Shown here piece by piece: positions 55,165 to 63,971 of a stretch of DNA of 64,000 bases. The first letter of the stretch is position 1; each line of letters begins with the position of its first letter. A program made the translations under genes and the position numbers. A model generated the notes under the pieces. It was not told the DNA's origin and searched no databases. It saw only the letters and a list, made by a program, of their open reading frames with translations. The DNA is from Saprospiraceae bacterium. Its GTDB lineage: Bacteria > Bacteroidota > Bacteroidia > Chitinophagales > Saprospiraceae. The DNA is taken from contig JANQLV010000002.1 in NCBI GenBank assembly GCA_028280415.1, forward strand, positions 78,973 through 142,972. Direction: 5' to 3'.

Positions 55165-55215
55165 TCGTTATTCGATTCTCAAAAACCCTGATATGAGAAT
55201 CGAATAACGATTTTT
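55165..55215 (+). terminator. 17-bp perfect stem-loop with T-run, TTCGTTATTCGA family
   Basis: TCGTTATTCGATTCTCA (55165-55181) and its exact complement (55194-55210) flank a 12-nt loop, followed by five Ts. It begins nine bases after the CotH stop. It shares the TCGTTATTCGA/TCGAATAACGA arms with 10634-10674. Confidence 0.75.
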
Positions 55216-55222
55216 ATTTCCC

Positions 55223-55230
55223 TATTTTTG
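55223..55230 (+). promoter_or_regulatory. Bacteroidota -7 box four bases before the DinB start
   Basis: TATTTTTG matches TAnnTTTG and ends four bases before the ATG at 55235, the same distance as at 29251-29258, implying a leaderless or nearly leaderless transcript for the DinB/GNAT pair. Confidence 0.5.
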
Positions 55231-55234
55231 ATCT

Positions 55235-55750
55235 ATGAAAAAAACAGTCAGCCGGGAATTCATAGATCAGGCAATATTCAGATTGGAAGAAAATCCGCCC
55301 CGAATAAAAAATTGTCTGGAGAAGCTAAGCGAAACACAGGTTTGGCAGAAACCCAATAAGGCTTCCAACAGTATCGCTAATTTAATACTTCATCTATGTG
55401 GAAATATTACTCAATATATCCACGCTTCACTTGGTAACTCCGAAGATTACCGGCAAAGGGATTTAGAATTTTCCACTACCGAAGGTTATAGCAAAAACGA
55501 ACTTTTCGATAAAATAGATCAGGTAATTAAAAAAGCCGTAGAAATCATTCGCGATTGTGATGAAGCCAGTTTATTAAAAGTTCGTTCGGTGCAGGGATTT
55601 CAGTTTTCAGGAATCGGAATTATCATCCATGTAGTAGAGCATCTTTCTTATCACACCGGACAGATCGCTTTTTGGACCAAGTACTTGACTGAAAAAGATC
55701 TCGGATTTTATGCAGATATGGATTTGAATATTAAAAATGAAAATCAATGA
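55235..55750 (+). CDS. DinB superfamily protein
   Basis: A 171-residue four-helix-bundle protein of the DinB/DUF1572-like family. The first helices contain SIANLILHLCGNITQYIHAS with a possible metal His, and the C-terminal VVEHLSYHTGQIAFWTKYL supplies the typical HxxxH-type metal ligands. Members bind divalent metal and include thiol-dependent transferases (mycothiol/bacillithiol type), but most have no known substrate. It is cytoplasmic. The GNAT gene overlaps its end by four bases (ATGA), so the two are translationally coupled. Confidence 0.88.
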   Translation: MKKTVSREFIDQAIFRLEENPPRIKNCLEKLSETQVWQKPNKASNSIANLILHLCGNITQYIHASLGNSEDYRQRDLEFSTTEGYSKNELFDKIDQVIKKAVEIIRDCDEASLLKVRSVQGFQFSGIGIIIHVVEHLSYHTGQIAFWTKYLTEKDLGFYADMDLNIKNENQ

Positions 55751-56298
55751 TTGAGTTTGGAGTCGCGCAAGACATGCAGGATTTCGAGCAAATTATTGCA
55801 CTACAAAAAGCAAATATGGAAGCAGTGATTTCTGCTTCGGAATCTAAAGAACAGGGCTTCTTAACAGTCAAACACAATATCGATCTATTGGCAGCGATGA
55901 ATGAACCTTTTCCGCATATAATCGCCCGCGATCAAAATAAAATTATTGGTTATGCCCTGGTGATGGGCCAAGAGATGAAAAACCGCATTCCCATATTAAT
56001 CCCACTGTTCCGTAAAATAAGTGAGCTTTCCTTCAATAATCAGGCAATCCAGGATAGCAGATATTTTGTAATGGGGCAAGTTTGTATCGAAAAAAATTAC
56101 AGAGGAAAAGGTATTTTTAGTGACTTGTATCAAAAAATGAAAGAACAAATGTCAGATCATTTCGACTTTGTTGTAACCGAAGTAGCTACGCGCAATACGA
56201 GGTCTGTGAGCGCCCATCAAAAAGTGGGTTTTAAAGACTTGCTAACGTATAAACATGGACAGGAAGAATGGTCAATTATTATCTGGAACTGGTCCTGA
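55747..56298 (+). CDS. GNAT-family N-acetyltransferase
   Basis: A 183-residue cytoplasmic acetyl-CoA-dependent acyltransferase. The GNAT core is seen in HIIARDQNKIIGYALVMGQE (strand 4 region), the acetyl-CoA pyrophosphate loop QVCIEKNYRGKGIFSDLYQK (Q/RxxGxG/A type) and the C-terminal RNTRSVSAHQKVGFKDL. The substrate is unknown. The ATGA overlap with the DinB gene argues for a shared function or at least a fixed ratio of products, for example detoxification or modification of a small molecule. Confidence 0.9.
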   Translation: MIEFGVAQDMQDFEQIIALQKANMEAVISASESKEQGFLTVKHNIDLLAAMNEPFPHIIARDQNKIIGYALVMGQEMKNRIPILIPLFRKISELSFNNQAIQDSRYFVMGQVCIEKNYRGKGIFSDLYQKMKEQMSDHFDFVVTEVATRNTRSVSAHQKVGFKDLLTYKHGQEEWSIIIWNWS

Positions 56299-56305
56299 AT
56301 TAGCT

Positions 56306-56686
56306 CTACAATTTATTGATTCGATCAATATCATTTTTAAACCGATCCGTTAGTTCCTCTACAAAATCACTCATAAAACTTTGTTCATCGGGATCAACAC
56401 CGCTACTCGCCTCTGCTATATCCTCCAGGAGTTCCAGCAAAAATTTATATTCCGGATCGGGGCCGTGCATCTCACAATAGGTAATTACTTTTTTATATAA
56501 TTCTTCGGGATCATTTTTCTTTTTAAGTTCATAATTAAATGACCATCTGATATCAGCTGCCCACTCATGCTCTGAAAGTTTAGTTTCCAATGCTTTGATC
56601 TCTTCTTCCTGCACCTTTCCGTCTGCTATCGCTACTACATAAGCCAGTTCGCCGAAGGCTTCCATTAATTTATCTCTATTTCTCAT
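56306..56686 (-). CDS. TerB-like protein
   Basis: A 126-residue all-helical cytoplasmic protein. The segment AYVVAIADGKVQEEEIKALE is the TerB/DjlA-N signature with acidic metal-binding residues. A second related segment, IAEASSGVDPDEQSFMSDF, follows at the C-terminus. TerB proteins belong to tellurite-resistance and stress-associated modules, but isolated TerB-like genes such as this one have no clear function. It converges on the GNAT gene with a seven-base gap. A TAnnTTTG box lies just upstream. Confidence 0.8.
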   Translation of the reverse strand: MRNRDKLMEAFGELAYVVAIADGKVQEEEIKALETKLSEHEWAADIRWSFNYELKKKNDPEELYKKVITYCEMHGPDPEYKFLLELLEDIAEASSGVDPDEQSFMSDFVEELTDRFKNDIDRINKL

Positions 56687-57042
56687 CAGATATATATTTT
56701 TTACAAAAATAAAGGTCTTTTTAAATTTATCTGATAAAAAGAACTACCATTTTTAAATGAATTAAAAGTGGAGATATAGCATATCATATATTATACTCTG
56801 GAAACGAAAATAATTGTGACAAGCAAAATTATTATATAATTATTTTTTGGCAAAGCTTTTGATTTTTCACAATTATCCCTCCCTTAATTAAATGAACCCC
56901 GGAAAGCAGTTGAAGTACAAAAAAGAGCATCAAAATCAAGCTCAGGTTTAAACTTGTATTCCCTAAACTTGACATTCGAATCTGGCGCTTTTCCATTTTT
57001 ACTGCTGGTGTAAACTTTAATTTTTTTATAAAAAAAATCAAG
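56687..57042. other. Intergenic region between the TerB-like and first twin gene
   Basis: Strongly A/T-rich. The promoter box for the TerB-like gene lies at 56704-56711. A 69-codon minus-strand frame (56832-57041) is judged spurious. No exact TAnnTTTG box precedes the plus-strand gene. Confidence 0.4.
56704..56711 (-). promoter_or_regulatory. Bacteroidota -7 promoter box for the TerB-like gene
   Basis: The plus strand reads CAAAAATA, i.e. TATTTTTG on the minus strand. Transcription would start near 56700, about 14 nt before the ATG at 56686. Confidence 0.4.
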
Positions 57043-59328
57043 ATGTATCAAAAGCGGCTCTCTCTCCTTTTCCTACTGCTTTTTTTCTTTGCCTCTTCAA
57101 CAATTTCTTCACAAACCATTACAGCTGTCAGCAATGGAAAATGGTCCAGCCCCGGAACCTGGGATCTCAACAGAGTACCTGAAAGTACCGACATCGTAAT
57201 TATCGATGGAAAAGATGTCAGACTCGATATTTCTTCAGAAATTGCTTCTTTACAACTTAGCAATAGTTCGCTTTCGGGTTATACGCAATTATTATCGAAT
57301 GGAAACGGTGTAAACCTGACCATCAATGGAGATATGACCGTCGAAGGAGTTAATCATACTTATGATGTTGAGTTTGATATAGAAACCAAAGATTCTATTT
57401 ATATCGCTGGCAATCTGACTTTCATCCGAAACAATTCTTCGGCCTCCCCTATCCGGACCCGTTTAAAAATGATCGATGATGGCAAGCTTACCGTAAATGG
57501 TAATCTTACCTATAATAATACTGCTTCCAGCTCATCAGAGGAAGAGTTTGAAATTCAGTTATATAACAAAGCACAATTAAAAATAAACGGCAACCTGAAT
57601 ATCAATCACAACTCCGGCAATAATTTTACTTTTTATTCAGAGGGCAGTAGCAAAATTGATATTGCCAATCACGTCAATGTAAACGTGACGGGGGGGAATA
57701 ATTTTCTCTTTAATACGATCTATGCTTCTAATGCATATGTAGGTGGAAACTTCACCCTAAATAACAATAATTCAAGTGGTTCTACACGAAACGCTTCTAT
57801 ACAGCTAAGTGCAGGTGGCGATTTATACCTTGAAGGTAATTTGAATTTAGCTTCCGGTATTGCCAGCAGTAAAGCAGGACTTATTGTGACTGATTATACA
57901 AGTGAAATTCATATCGGGAAAGATATTAATTTCGATGCAAAAGCCGCCGGAGATGTAAGCGTTGACCTGCAAGCTTCCGGACTTATGTATCTGGGTGGTA
58001 ATATATCTCGCTCCGTGCCGGACAATTTCGGTGCTTTCACCATGGATGAGGATACCAAGCTTTATTATAATGGCAGCGGCGCTCAGGAGATATCTGCAGA
58101 TGATGTCGATGAAAATGGCACTGATGATTTTTATTTTACAAATATACAAATCAATAATAATGGTGGAACATTGACACTTGAAGGGGAATTGACCGTTCAT
58201 GGTGAGTTGATATTAACAAAAGGAATTATACAAACGAGCCTCAGTACACCAATCATCCTGGAAGATCAGGCCAAGATCAGTGGAGGTAGCAGTGCAGCCT
58301 ATATCGACGGTCCCATTATCAAAAAAGGTCGTACGAATGGGGCTCCGTTCACATTTCCCCTTGGGAACAATGGTATTTATGCTCCAATTGAAATTGAAGC
58401 AGTTAGCAATGCAAGTACACAATATACTGCACAGTTTATGGGCTGTCCGCCTCCGATCGGGATATTTAATACACCATTAACCAGAGTTAGTGAAGTAGGT
58501 TTCTGGTCCTTGAACCGGGGCGATGGAGCAGCAGTGGGTAATATTACACTACATTGGGATGATGCTGTTCAAAATGGAATCACTGATGTGGATTCCCTTA
58601 CAGTTGCTTATCATAATACCTCCAGCGGATGGCATAGTTTGGGGAACAGCAATCCGGTAGTCAGTGGAGCCAGTGGAAATATTTCTAATGATTTGGGTTG
58701 TCCGCCTCCAATCGGTGCAAATTTGTTCACTTTCGGAGCAACCAGTCAGGAAGCCAATCCACTTCCGGTTGAACTGGGTATTTTTAAAGCTTATAAAGAT
58801 CAGGATAATAGCAAGGTATATCTTGAATGGGAAACACTTTCTGAAGAAAACACGGACTATTTTGTGGTGGAAAAATCCTATGACGGGATTAGCTTCGAAA
58901 TGATCACCAACCTGGATGCCGCCTTTTCCAGTACCATAACACAGTATTATAAAGCGATTGATCACAATCCACAGAAAGGGAATAATTACTATCGTATCAA
59001 ACTAATAGATGTAGATCAAAGGATGAGTTTTTCAAGCCTGGTAAATGTTTTTATTAAAATAAATGACGATGCTCCGGTGGTATATCCCAATCCGGTCAAA
59101 GATCATCTGCACATCTACAGCAAAGATTTAAAAGATAATGAGGAAATCTTTATTTTGATCAGTGATCTAAAAGGAAACAGTATTTATGGAAGAAAACACC
59201 GCATTCAGGATAAGCAAATCATCATTCCTACGGCGATACTGAACATGAATATTCCGGGAACTTATTTTATCTCTTATCTATATCAGGGAAAAGCTTATTC
59301 GCTGGAAGTTTTAAAAGCCACATATTGA
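57043..59328 (+). CDS. Beta-rich secreted T9SS protein with two GCPPPIG motifs (twin A)
   Basis: A 761-residue protein with a signal peptide (about 1-24, LLFLLLFFFASSTISSQ). Residues about 28-75 (NGKWSSPGTWDLNRVPESTD, IIDGKDVRL) look like the opening of a G8-like or right-handed beta-helix domain. The helix probably continues to about 420 with NL-rich turns. Residues about 425-565 form a conserved block: AYIDGPIIKKGRTNGAPFTF, GCPPPIG at 467-473, WSLNRGDGAAVGNI, and a second GCPPPIG at 552-558. A fibronectin-like segment follows (LPVELGIFKAYKDQDNSKVY), then a T9SS tail (VYPNPVKDHLHIYS). Function is unknown. The next gene is a same-length paralogue. Confidence 0.85.
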   Translation: MYQKRLSLLFLLLFFFASSTISSQTITAVSNGKWSSPGTWDLNRVPESTDIVIIDGKDVRLDISSEIASLQLSNSSLSGYTQLLSNGNGVNLTINGDMTVEGVNHTYDVEFDIETKDSIYIAGNLTFIRNNSSASPIRTRLKMIDDGKLTVNGNLTYNNTASSSSEEEFEIQLYNKAQLKINGNLNINHNSGNNFTFYSEGSSKIDIANHVNVNVTGGNNFLFNTIYASNAYVGGNFTLNNNNSSGSTRNASIQLSAGGDLYLEGNLNLASGIASSKAGLIVTDYTSEIHIGKDINFDAKAAGDVSVDLQASGLMYLGGNISRSVPDNFGAFTMDEDTKLYYNGSGAQEISADDVDENGTDDFYFTNIQINNNGGTLTLEGELTVHGELILTKGIIQTSLSTPIILEDQAKISGGSSAAYIDGPIIKKGRTNGAPFTFPLGNNGIYAPIEIEAVSNASTQYTAQFMGCPPPIGIFNTPLTRVSEVGFWSLNRGDGAAVGNITLHWDDAVQNGITDVDSLTVAYHNTSSGWHSLGNSNPVVSGASGNISNDLGCPPPIGANLFTFGATSQEANPLPVELGIFKAYKDQDNSKVYLEWETLSEENTDYFVVEKSYDGISFEMITNLDAAFSSTITQYYKAIDHNPQKGNNYYRIKLIDVDQRMSFSSLVNVFIKINDDAPVVYPNPVKDHLHIYSKDLKDNEEIFILISDLKGNSIYGRKHRIQDKQIIIPTAILNMNIPGTYFISYLYQGKAYSLEVLKATY

Positions 59329-59740
59329 CATTGTTAAATATTTGAATTACAAAACTCTATTAAATAATTTAAGTTGCGATTCATTCTTGAAGAGAGAAAA
59401 CGCGTCTAATTTTGTTGCGAAATAAAAGAAAGGTTTCTATTAAAATTCTCCTTATTTCCGCTCATGCAGCGCAAATGGGTTAATTATAAGTATTTCCAAT
59501 AAACATAATGATAATAGCCTCACACAGATAATAAACATTTACTTCTATCCCTAAAGGGTTTAGATACCAGTAAGCTTGATTTACATTTTCTAACTCATAG
59601 GACAAAATAGCGTCCAAACCCACTTTCAAGTACTGCAACAATACTCTTGGCAGTGTTTTTGCTGGAATTTTGTAAAGAAATCCCTCTTTAAATCTCCCCC
59701 TATTAAAATTTCTCTAAATTCTAGTGAAATATAGACTGGT
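59329..59740. other. Intergenic region between the twin genes
   Basis: Nothing beyond A/T-rich sequence is visible. TACTCTTG (59643-59650) matches seven of eight positions of a -7 box about 90 bp before the second twin. There is no strong terminator after the first twin. Confidence 0.35.
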
Positions 59741-62026
59741 ATGGCAAAGCTACACGGTAAACTCTCATTAATACTCTTTGCAGTATTTATTCCTCTATTG
59801 GGTTATAGTACTCTTATCACCTCTATCTCGGATGGCAACTGGCACAGCGCCAGTACCTGGGACTCCGGAACCATTCCCACAGCTACAGATAGTGTTATCA
59901 TCAACGGACATGAAGTTGAGATAACGACTACTGATGCCAGTGCCGCTTATCTGAAAATTGTCAATAATGCTTCAGCTCTCAATACGGCACTCCTGGATAT
60001 TAATGGAGATGTCACCGTAAATATCCTGGGAGATTTAGTAGCGACAGCTAATAATATCAATCAGAGCTTAACTGTAAGTATCCGATCATCTTCTGTTGTA
60101 AATATATCTGGTGGATTGTATTTCACCAGATCGAATGACAATAACAGTGATAATAATCTGTCATTAAAAGTATATGATACGGCCCAATTGATCGTTTCTG
60201 AAGATTTTCAATTCGATTATAAAAACTCAGGGGGACTCGAAATTAGTCATGATATAGAAATCTATAACAATGCCTATGTTTATATAAGCGATGCTTCTAC
60301 ACTCAGTCAGGGTTCAGGAGCTGGTTTCACGATGACGGTATACGGACAGGCAGATGTAGTTTTTAACGATAGTCTCACCGTAGATATGCAGGGTGGAATG
60401 GTAATGAATATATCGATTGATGGTAGTGCCACCATGACGGTTCAGGAAGAATTGATAATGAATACTTCTGGTGGATCTAATGATATGTATCTGAAATTGA
60501 CAAATGGTGCCAGCACTACGGTAAATGGAAATACCTTATTAAGTTCCACTACAGCCGGCAATGGCGTGGAGGTTCGGGTACACGGATCGGGTTCTTCAAC
60601 CCTTGACCTCAATGGAGACATAACGATGGCAGCGATTCAACAGGGAGACGTTGCTCTGGATATTAACTCCAGTTCTAAAGTTTACCTGACCGGAAATCTA
60701 TACCGGCCAACTAATTTTGGAAGTATCAGTATGGAGAACAGCTCCGGTTTTTACTTTGATGGAACAAGTACCCAGATACTGCCTTCGACTAACCTGAGTG
60801 GCAGTGGAACAGATAATCTGGAGTTCACCAATATTTATCTGAATAATACTTCTGCCGGGGGATTTACCATGGGAGGTGCATTAACCGTTACCGAATATCT
60901 GGATTTGAATGATGGTATCCTTCATACCAATAATGATTCCATATTGATCATTGATAATGGAGCTACTATTGACGTAGGGAGTAGCACTTCTTATGTGGAT
61001 GGTCCCATTATTAAAAGGGGAACAAGTGTAGGAAGATTCACTTTTCCTACCGGGGATAATGGTATCTATGCTCCTGTACAAATCGATCAGATTTCAAACC
61101 CTACTTTAGAATATACAGTTGAGTTTATCGGTTGTCCGCCACCAATCGGAGCAGTCACCGATCCATTAAAACTGGTAAATCAATCCGGTTACTGGACTAT
61201 CTCCAGAAGTGATGCAGCAGCAGTTGGACATATTGATCTCTATTGGGATGATGCAAATGCAAGAGGAGTTACCGATTTGGCTTCGCTGGTGGTCAGTTAT
61301 TATAATCCCCCTACAGGATGGTTTAGTTTGGGGCAAAGCAATCTAAGTGGTGGGGTTGGTGTAGCGGTGAGTGGTTCGGTTAGAAATGATTTAGGCTGTC
61401 CCCCTCCGATTGGAGTAAGTCTGTTTGCGATTGGCTCTACTCAGGAAAAGGAAAATGCCTTGCCAGTTGAGCTTACAGATTTCAGGGCATTTAAGAATAA
61501 TGATAATTCCATTATTTTTCTTGAATGGGAAACAGCTTCCGAAGAAAACAGTGATCATTTTGTGATCGAGAAATCTTTGGATGGTATTAGTTTTAGTCCC
61601 ATTGCAACTGTTCCCGCCAATAGAAATACAACTACTGTAAGTTATTACGACGCCCGGGACAACAATCCGGTAAAAGGAAATAATTATTACCGAATCATGC
61701 AGGTCGATCAGGATCAGTTGATGAGCTTTTCGAAATTAGTCAATGTCTTTATCAATGGACAGGAAGATACTCCGATTGTCTATCCTAATCCGGTAAGGGA
61801 ACAAATCAGTGTGTTTTCCAAAACACTGGAAAACGAAAAAGTAAGTATCAAAATTTTAGATAGCAATGGGCAAATTGTTTATCAGGGGCAACACCGGGCT
61901 CAGGATGGTCAAATTTTATTGTCCCCAACGAGCCTCAATATTAAAAAACAGGGCCTGTACTATTTGAATTATGAAATTGGGGGAAGTACTCATAGCCTAA
62001 GTTTTTTCAAATTAATCAGCCGTTAA
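59741..62026 (+). CDS. Beta-rich secreted T9SS protein with two GCPPPIG motifs (twin B)
   Basis: A 761-residue paralogue of the preceding gene, identical in length and domain order. Signal peptide about 1-24, then ISDGNWHSASTWDSGTIPTA, a beta-helix-like region with Asn/Gly/Ser-rich strands, and the conserved block SYVDGPIIKRGTSVGRFTF, GCPPPIG at 464-470, WTISRSDAAAVGHIDLYWDD, GCPPPIG at 552-558. It closes with LPVELTDFRAFKNNDNSIIF and a T9SS tail (VYPNPVREQISVFS). The helical part has diverged much more than the GCPPPIG block. A surface or secreted structural or binding role is likely; no catalytic motif is seen. Confidence 0.85.
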   Translation: MAKLHGKLSLILFAVFIPLLGYSTLITSISDGNWHSASTWDSGTIPTATDSVIINGHEVEITTTDASAAYLKIVNNASALNTALLDINGDVTVNILGDLVATANNINQSLTVSIRSSSVVNISGGLYFTRSNDNNSDNNLSLKVYDTAQLIVSEDFQFDYKNSGGLEISHDIEIYNNAYVYISDASTLSQGSGAGFTMTVYGQADVVFNDSLTVDMQGGMVMNISIDGSATMTVQEELIMNTSGGSNDMYLKLTNGASTTVNGNTLLSSTTAGNGVEVRVHGSGSSTLDLNGDITMAAIQQGDVALDINSSSKVYLTGNLYRPTNFGSISMENSSGFYFDGTSTQILPSTNLSGSGTDNLEFTNIYLNNTSAGGFTMGGALTVTEYLDLNDGILHTNNDSILIIDNGATIDVGSSTSYVDGPIIKRGTSVGRFTFPTGDNGIYAPVQIDQISNPTLEYTVEFIGCPPPIGAVTDPLKLVNQSGYWTISRSDAAAVGHIDLYWDDANARGVTDLASLVVSYYNPPTGWFSLGQSNLSGGVGVAVSGSVRNDLGCPPPIGVSLFAIGSTQEKENALPVELTDFRAFKNNDNSIIFLEWETASEENSDHFVIEKSLDGISFSPIATVPANRNTTTVSYYDARDNNPVKGNNYYRIMQVDQDQLMSFSKLVNVFINGQEDTPIVYPNPVREQISVFSKTLENEKVSIKILDSNGQIVYQGQHRAQDGQILLSPTSLNIKKQGLYYLNYEIGGSTHSLSFFKLISR

Positions 62027-62290
62027 TTATATCGGCAAATCAATCTGGATCAAGAACAATAATAATCGAACATTTAGATTTTCTTTGCAGATATATTATT
62101 TGCTAATTTCGCTTTTCGTCGTTTTTCGAAAATCGAATACTGATAGTCGATTCCTGGCGCTAACTTCCTATGTTTTTACAACAAATCCTTAAACGGCCTT
62201 CTTCCTTACTGCTTTAGGGAGATTTTTTTTAGAAAACATGCCTTCGCAGGAATAATCCCTCTGCCTGTCCACTGATAAAAGAATCAAAAA

Positions 62291-62476
62291 TCAACAAGCC
62301 TGTATGGCCTGGTTAACTGCGCATAATTCACAGTCCCTATTAATAAAATCCAGAGCACCGCATTCTTCACGTAAAATTAGAATCTCCTTTTCTTTTGCTT
62401 TGAAACACTCCTTCCGTTTTGGATCATTCAAGCCATAAAATCAAGACAGTTTTTCGATCTTTTTTAAGCCTTTCAA
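62291..62476 (-). pseudogene. Remnant of a small cysteine-rich protein gene
   Basis: On the minus strand a frame from a TTG at 62476 reads LKGLKKIEKLS, a TGA stop (62441-62443), then FYGLNDPKRKECFKAKEKE and on to FINRDCELCAVNQAIQAC before a TGA at 62291-62293. It is 61 codons with one internal stop and no ATG. The composition (amphipathic Lys/Glu helices, five cysteines, two in CELC) looks like real protein, unlike chance frames here. It was probably a small helical Cys-rich protein, now disabled; the internal TGA replaces a codon between Ser and Phe. Confidence 0.4.
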
Positions 62477-62697
62477 TTAGACCTGTAAGGAACAGTATGC
62501 CCTGTGGTATAAGAGTCCTATTAAAAAAGGTCTGCACTTCTGCTAGGACGAACATTTAAAAGTAAAAATCCAATAGCATAATTTAACACCTCATTTATTT
62601 TTTTTATTAAAAAATATTTATATATTAGCTGGTAAATAGCAATAACCAAAACGGTAATTTTGCGCGGACCCCAAAAAAATCCTGCCTGTATAATCAC

Positions 62698-62760
62698 CGT
62701 TAACATATATTCGAAACATTGTATGTCTGGCCTGGGTCAGACCCTATTATATGTTTATGT
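62698..62760. repeat. Second copy of the CGTTAACATA/TATGTTTATGT bracket
   Basis: CGTTAACATA (62698-62707) and TATGTTTATGT (62750-62760) repeat the ends of the element at 38710-38805, with a shorter and different interior that contains a 7-bp hairpin. It ends 35 bp before the first tail-collar start. Confidence 0.45.
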
Positions 62761-62795
62761 TAAAACAATATTTACTAACCCTAAAATTATAATTA

Positions 62796-63344
62796 ATGGA
62801 ACCATTTATAGGTCAAGTTATGCTGTTCGCTGGTAATTTTGCCCCACGCAACTGGGCGTTTTGCAATGGACAATTGCTACCAATTTCTCAAAACACGGCT
62901 TTGTTTTCTCTTTTGGGTACTACTTATGGTGGAGATGGAAGAACTACTTTCGCCTTGCCTGATCTTAGAGGTCGTGCCGCAATGCATGCAGGTACTGGTC
63001 CCGGGCTTACTCCGCGCCCATTAGGACAACGTTCAGGTACAGAAACCGTTGTTTTGAGTGAAACTCAAATCCCTTCTCATTTTCACAGCATAGCAGGAAC
63101 TGCCAGTATTCAGGTAGGAGCAGAAGGTAAAGGTGTGGCTTTGCATGACAGCCCTACCAACAATTTCCTGGGCAGTATTACTGATGGTTATCGCGATACC
63201 GGATCAGGAGCTACTATGAATGCTAATGCAATTGGCGGAACTACGGGAAATACCGGTGGTAGTCAGGCACATAATAATATGCAGCCTTTTCTGGTTCTGA
63301 ACTATATTATTGCACTTCAAGGAATATTTCCTTCCCGTAATTAG
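62796..63344 (+). CDS. Tail-collar domain protein (microcystin-dependent protein family), copy 1
   Basis: A 182-residue protein without signal peptide. The phage tail-collar signature is at the N-terminus (PFIGQVMLFAGNFAPRNWAF, CNGQLLPISQNTALFSLLGT, TYGGDGRTTFALPDLRGRA), followed by a Gly/Thr-rich C-terminal half ending HNNMQPFLVLNYIIALQGIF. In Bacteroidota such genes come in tandem sets, often annotated mdpB or phage tail protein, and are not part of a full prophage. No other phage gene is seen here. Their role is unclear; a trimeric tail-fibre-like assembly is inferred from the fold. Confidence 0.92.
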   Translation: MEPFIGQVMLFAGNFAPRNWAFCNGQLLPISQNTALFSLLGTTYGGDGRTTFALPDLRGRAAMHAGTGPGLTPRPLGQRSGTETVVLSETQIPSHFHSIAGTASIQVGAEGKGVALHDSPTNNFLGSITDGYRDTGSGATMNANAIGGTTGNTGGSQAHNNMQPFLVLNYIIALQGIFPSRN

Positions 63345-63350
63345 TATTTA

Positions 63351-63379
63351 TATTTATTAAAAAGCTTTCTGAATTTCGA
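63351..63379. repeat. Spacer repeated after each tail-collar gene
   Basis: The 29 bases at 63351-63379 match 63972-64000 at 28 positions. Both follow a tail-collar stop codon, showing that gene and spacer were duplicated together as a unit of about 0.6 kb. Confidence 0.8.
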
Positions 63380-63416
63380 TCCTTGAATCGTATTAATCAG
63401 AATAAATGTTATAAAT

Positions 63417-63971
63417 ATGAATCCGTTTATAGGTCAGATTCTGATGTTCGCTGGCAATTTTGCACCACGCGGCTGGGCATATTGTGATGGACAATTGCTA
63501 GGAATTGCTCAACACACTGCTTTGTTTTCTATTATCGGTACTACCTATGGAGGAGATGGAAGAACTACTTTCGCTTTACCTGATCTTAGAGGTCGTATAC
63601 CTTTACACAATGGTAACAGTACCGGCCCCGGACTTAGTTCATATAGATTAGGAGAGAGAGGAGGAACTCAAACCGTTGTTTTGAATTTTCTTCAAATCCC
63701 TTCTCATCATCATAGCCTGGTAGGGACCGCCAAAATTCAAGTAGGAGTAGAAGGTAAAGGTGTGGCTTTGGAAGACAATCCTTTCAACCACTTCCTGGGC
63801 AGTATCACTGATGCTTATCGCGATACCGGATCAGGAGCTACCATGAATGCTAATGCAATTGGCGGGACTACGTTGCCTACTGGTGGTACTCAGGCACATG
63901 ATAATATGCAGCCTTATCTGGTTCTGCATTATATTATTGCAATGGTTGGAAGATTCCCTTCACGGAATTAA
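63417..63971 (+). CDS. Tail-collar domain protein, copy 2
   Basis: A 184-residue paralogue of the preceding gene, 72 bp downstream and in the same direction. It keeps PFIGQILMFAGNFAPRGWAY, CDGQLLGIAQHTALFS, TYGGDGRTTFALPDLRGRI and DNMQPYLVLHYIIAMVGRF. The middle has a short insertion (NGNSTGPGL). Codon differences are spread through the gene, so the duplication is not very recent, but long identical stretches remain (GDGRTTFALPDLRGR; ATMNANAIGGTT). The downstream spacer suggests a further copy beyond the window. Confidence 0.92.
   Translation: MNPFIGQILMFAGNFAPRGWAYCDGQLLGIAQHTALFSIIGTTYGGDGRTTFALPDLRGRIPLHNGNSTGPGLSSYRLGERGGTQTVVLNFLQIPSHHHSLVGTAKIQVGVEGKGVALEDNPFNHFLGSITDAYRDTGSGATMNANAIGGTTLPTGGTQAHDNMQPYLVLHYIIAMVGRFPSRN

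Larger units (their letters stand above)
62027..62795. other. Long intergenic region with repeat copies and a gene remnant
   Basis: The 769-bp region before the tail-collar genes contains a diverged TTTTCGAAAATCGAATA repeat (about 62122-62140), the broken minus-strand reading frame at 62291-62476, and the bracketed repeat at 62698-62760 with an internal hairpin (GTCTGGC, 62725-62731, with GTCAGAC, 62736-62742). No exact -7 box was found for the tail-collar gene. Confidence 0.5.

Noticed and set aside
56832..57041. A 69-codon minus-strand frame with one hydrophobic segment upstream of the first twin gene
   Set aside because: It occupies the probable promoter region of the plus-strand gene, is A/T-driven, and shows no homology signal I can recognise.
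62796..63971. A prophage
   Set aside because: Only tail-collar genes are present; no integrase, terminase, portal, capsid or lysis gene is visible in the window.
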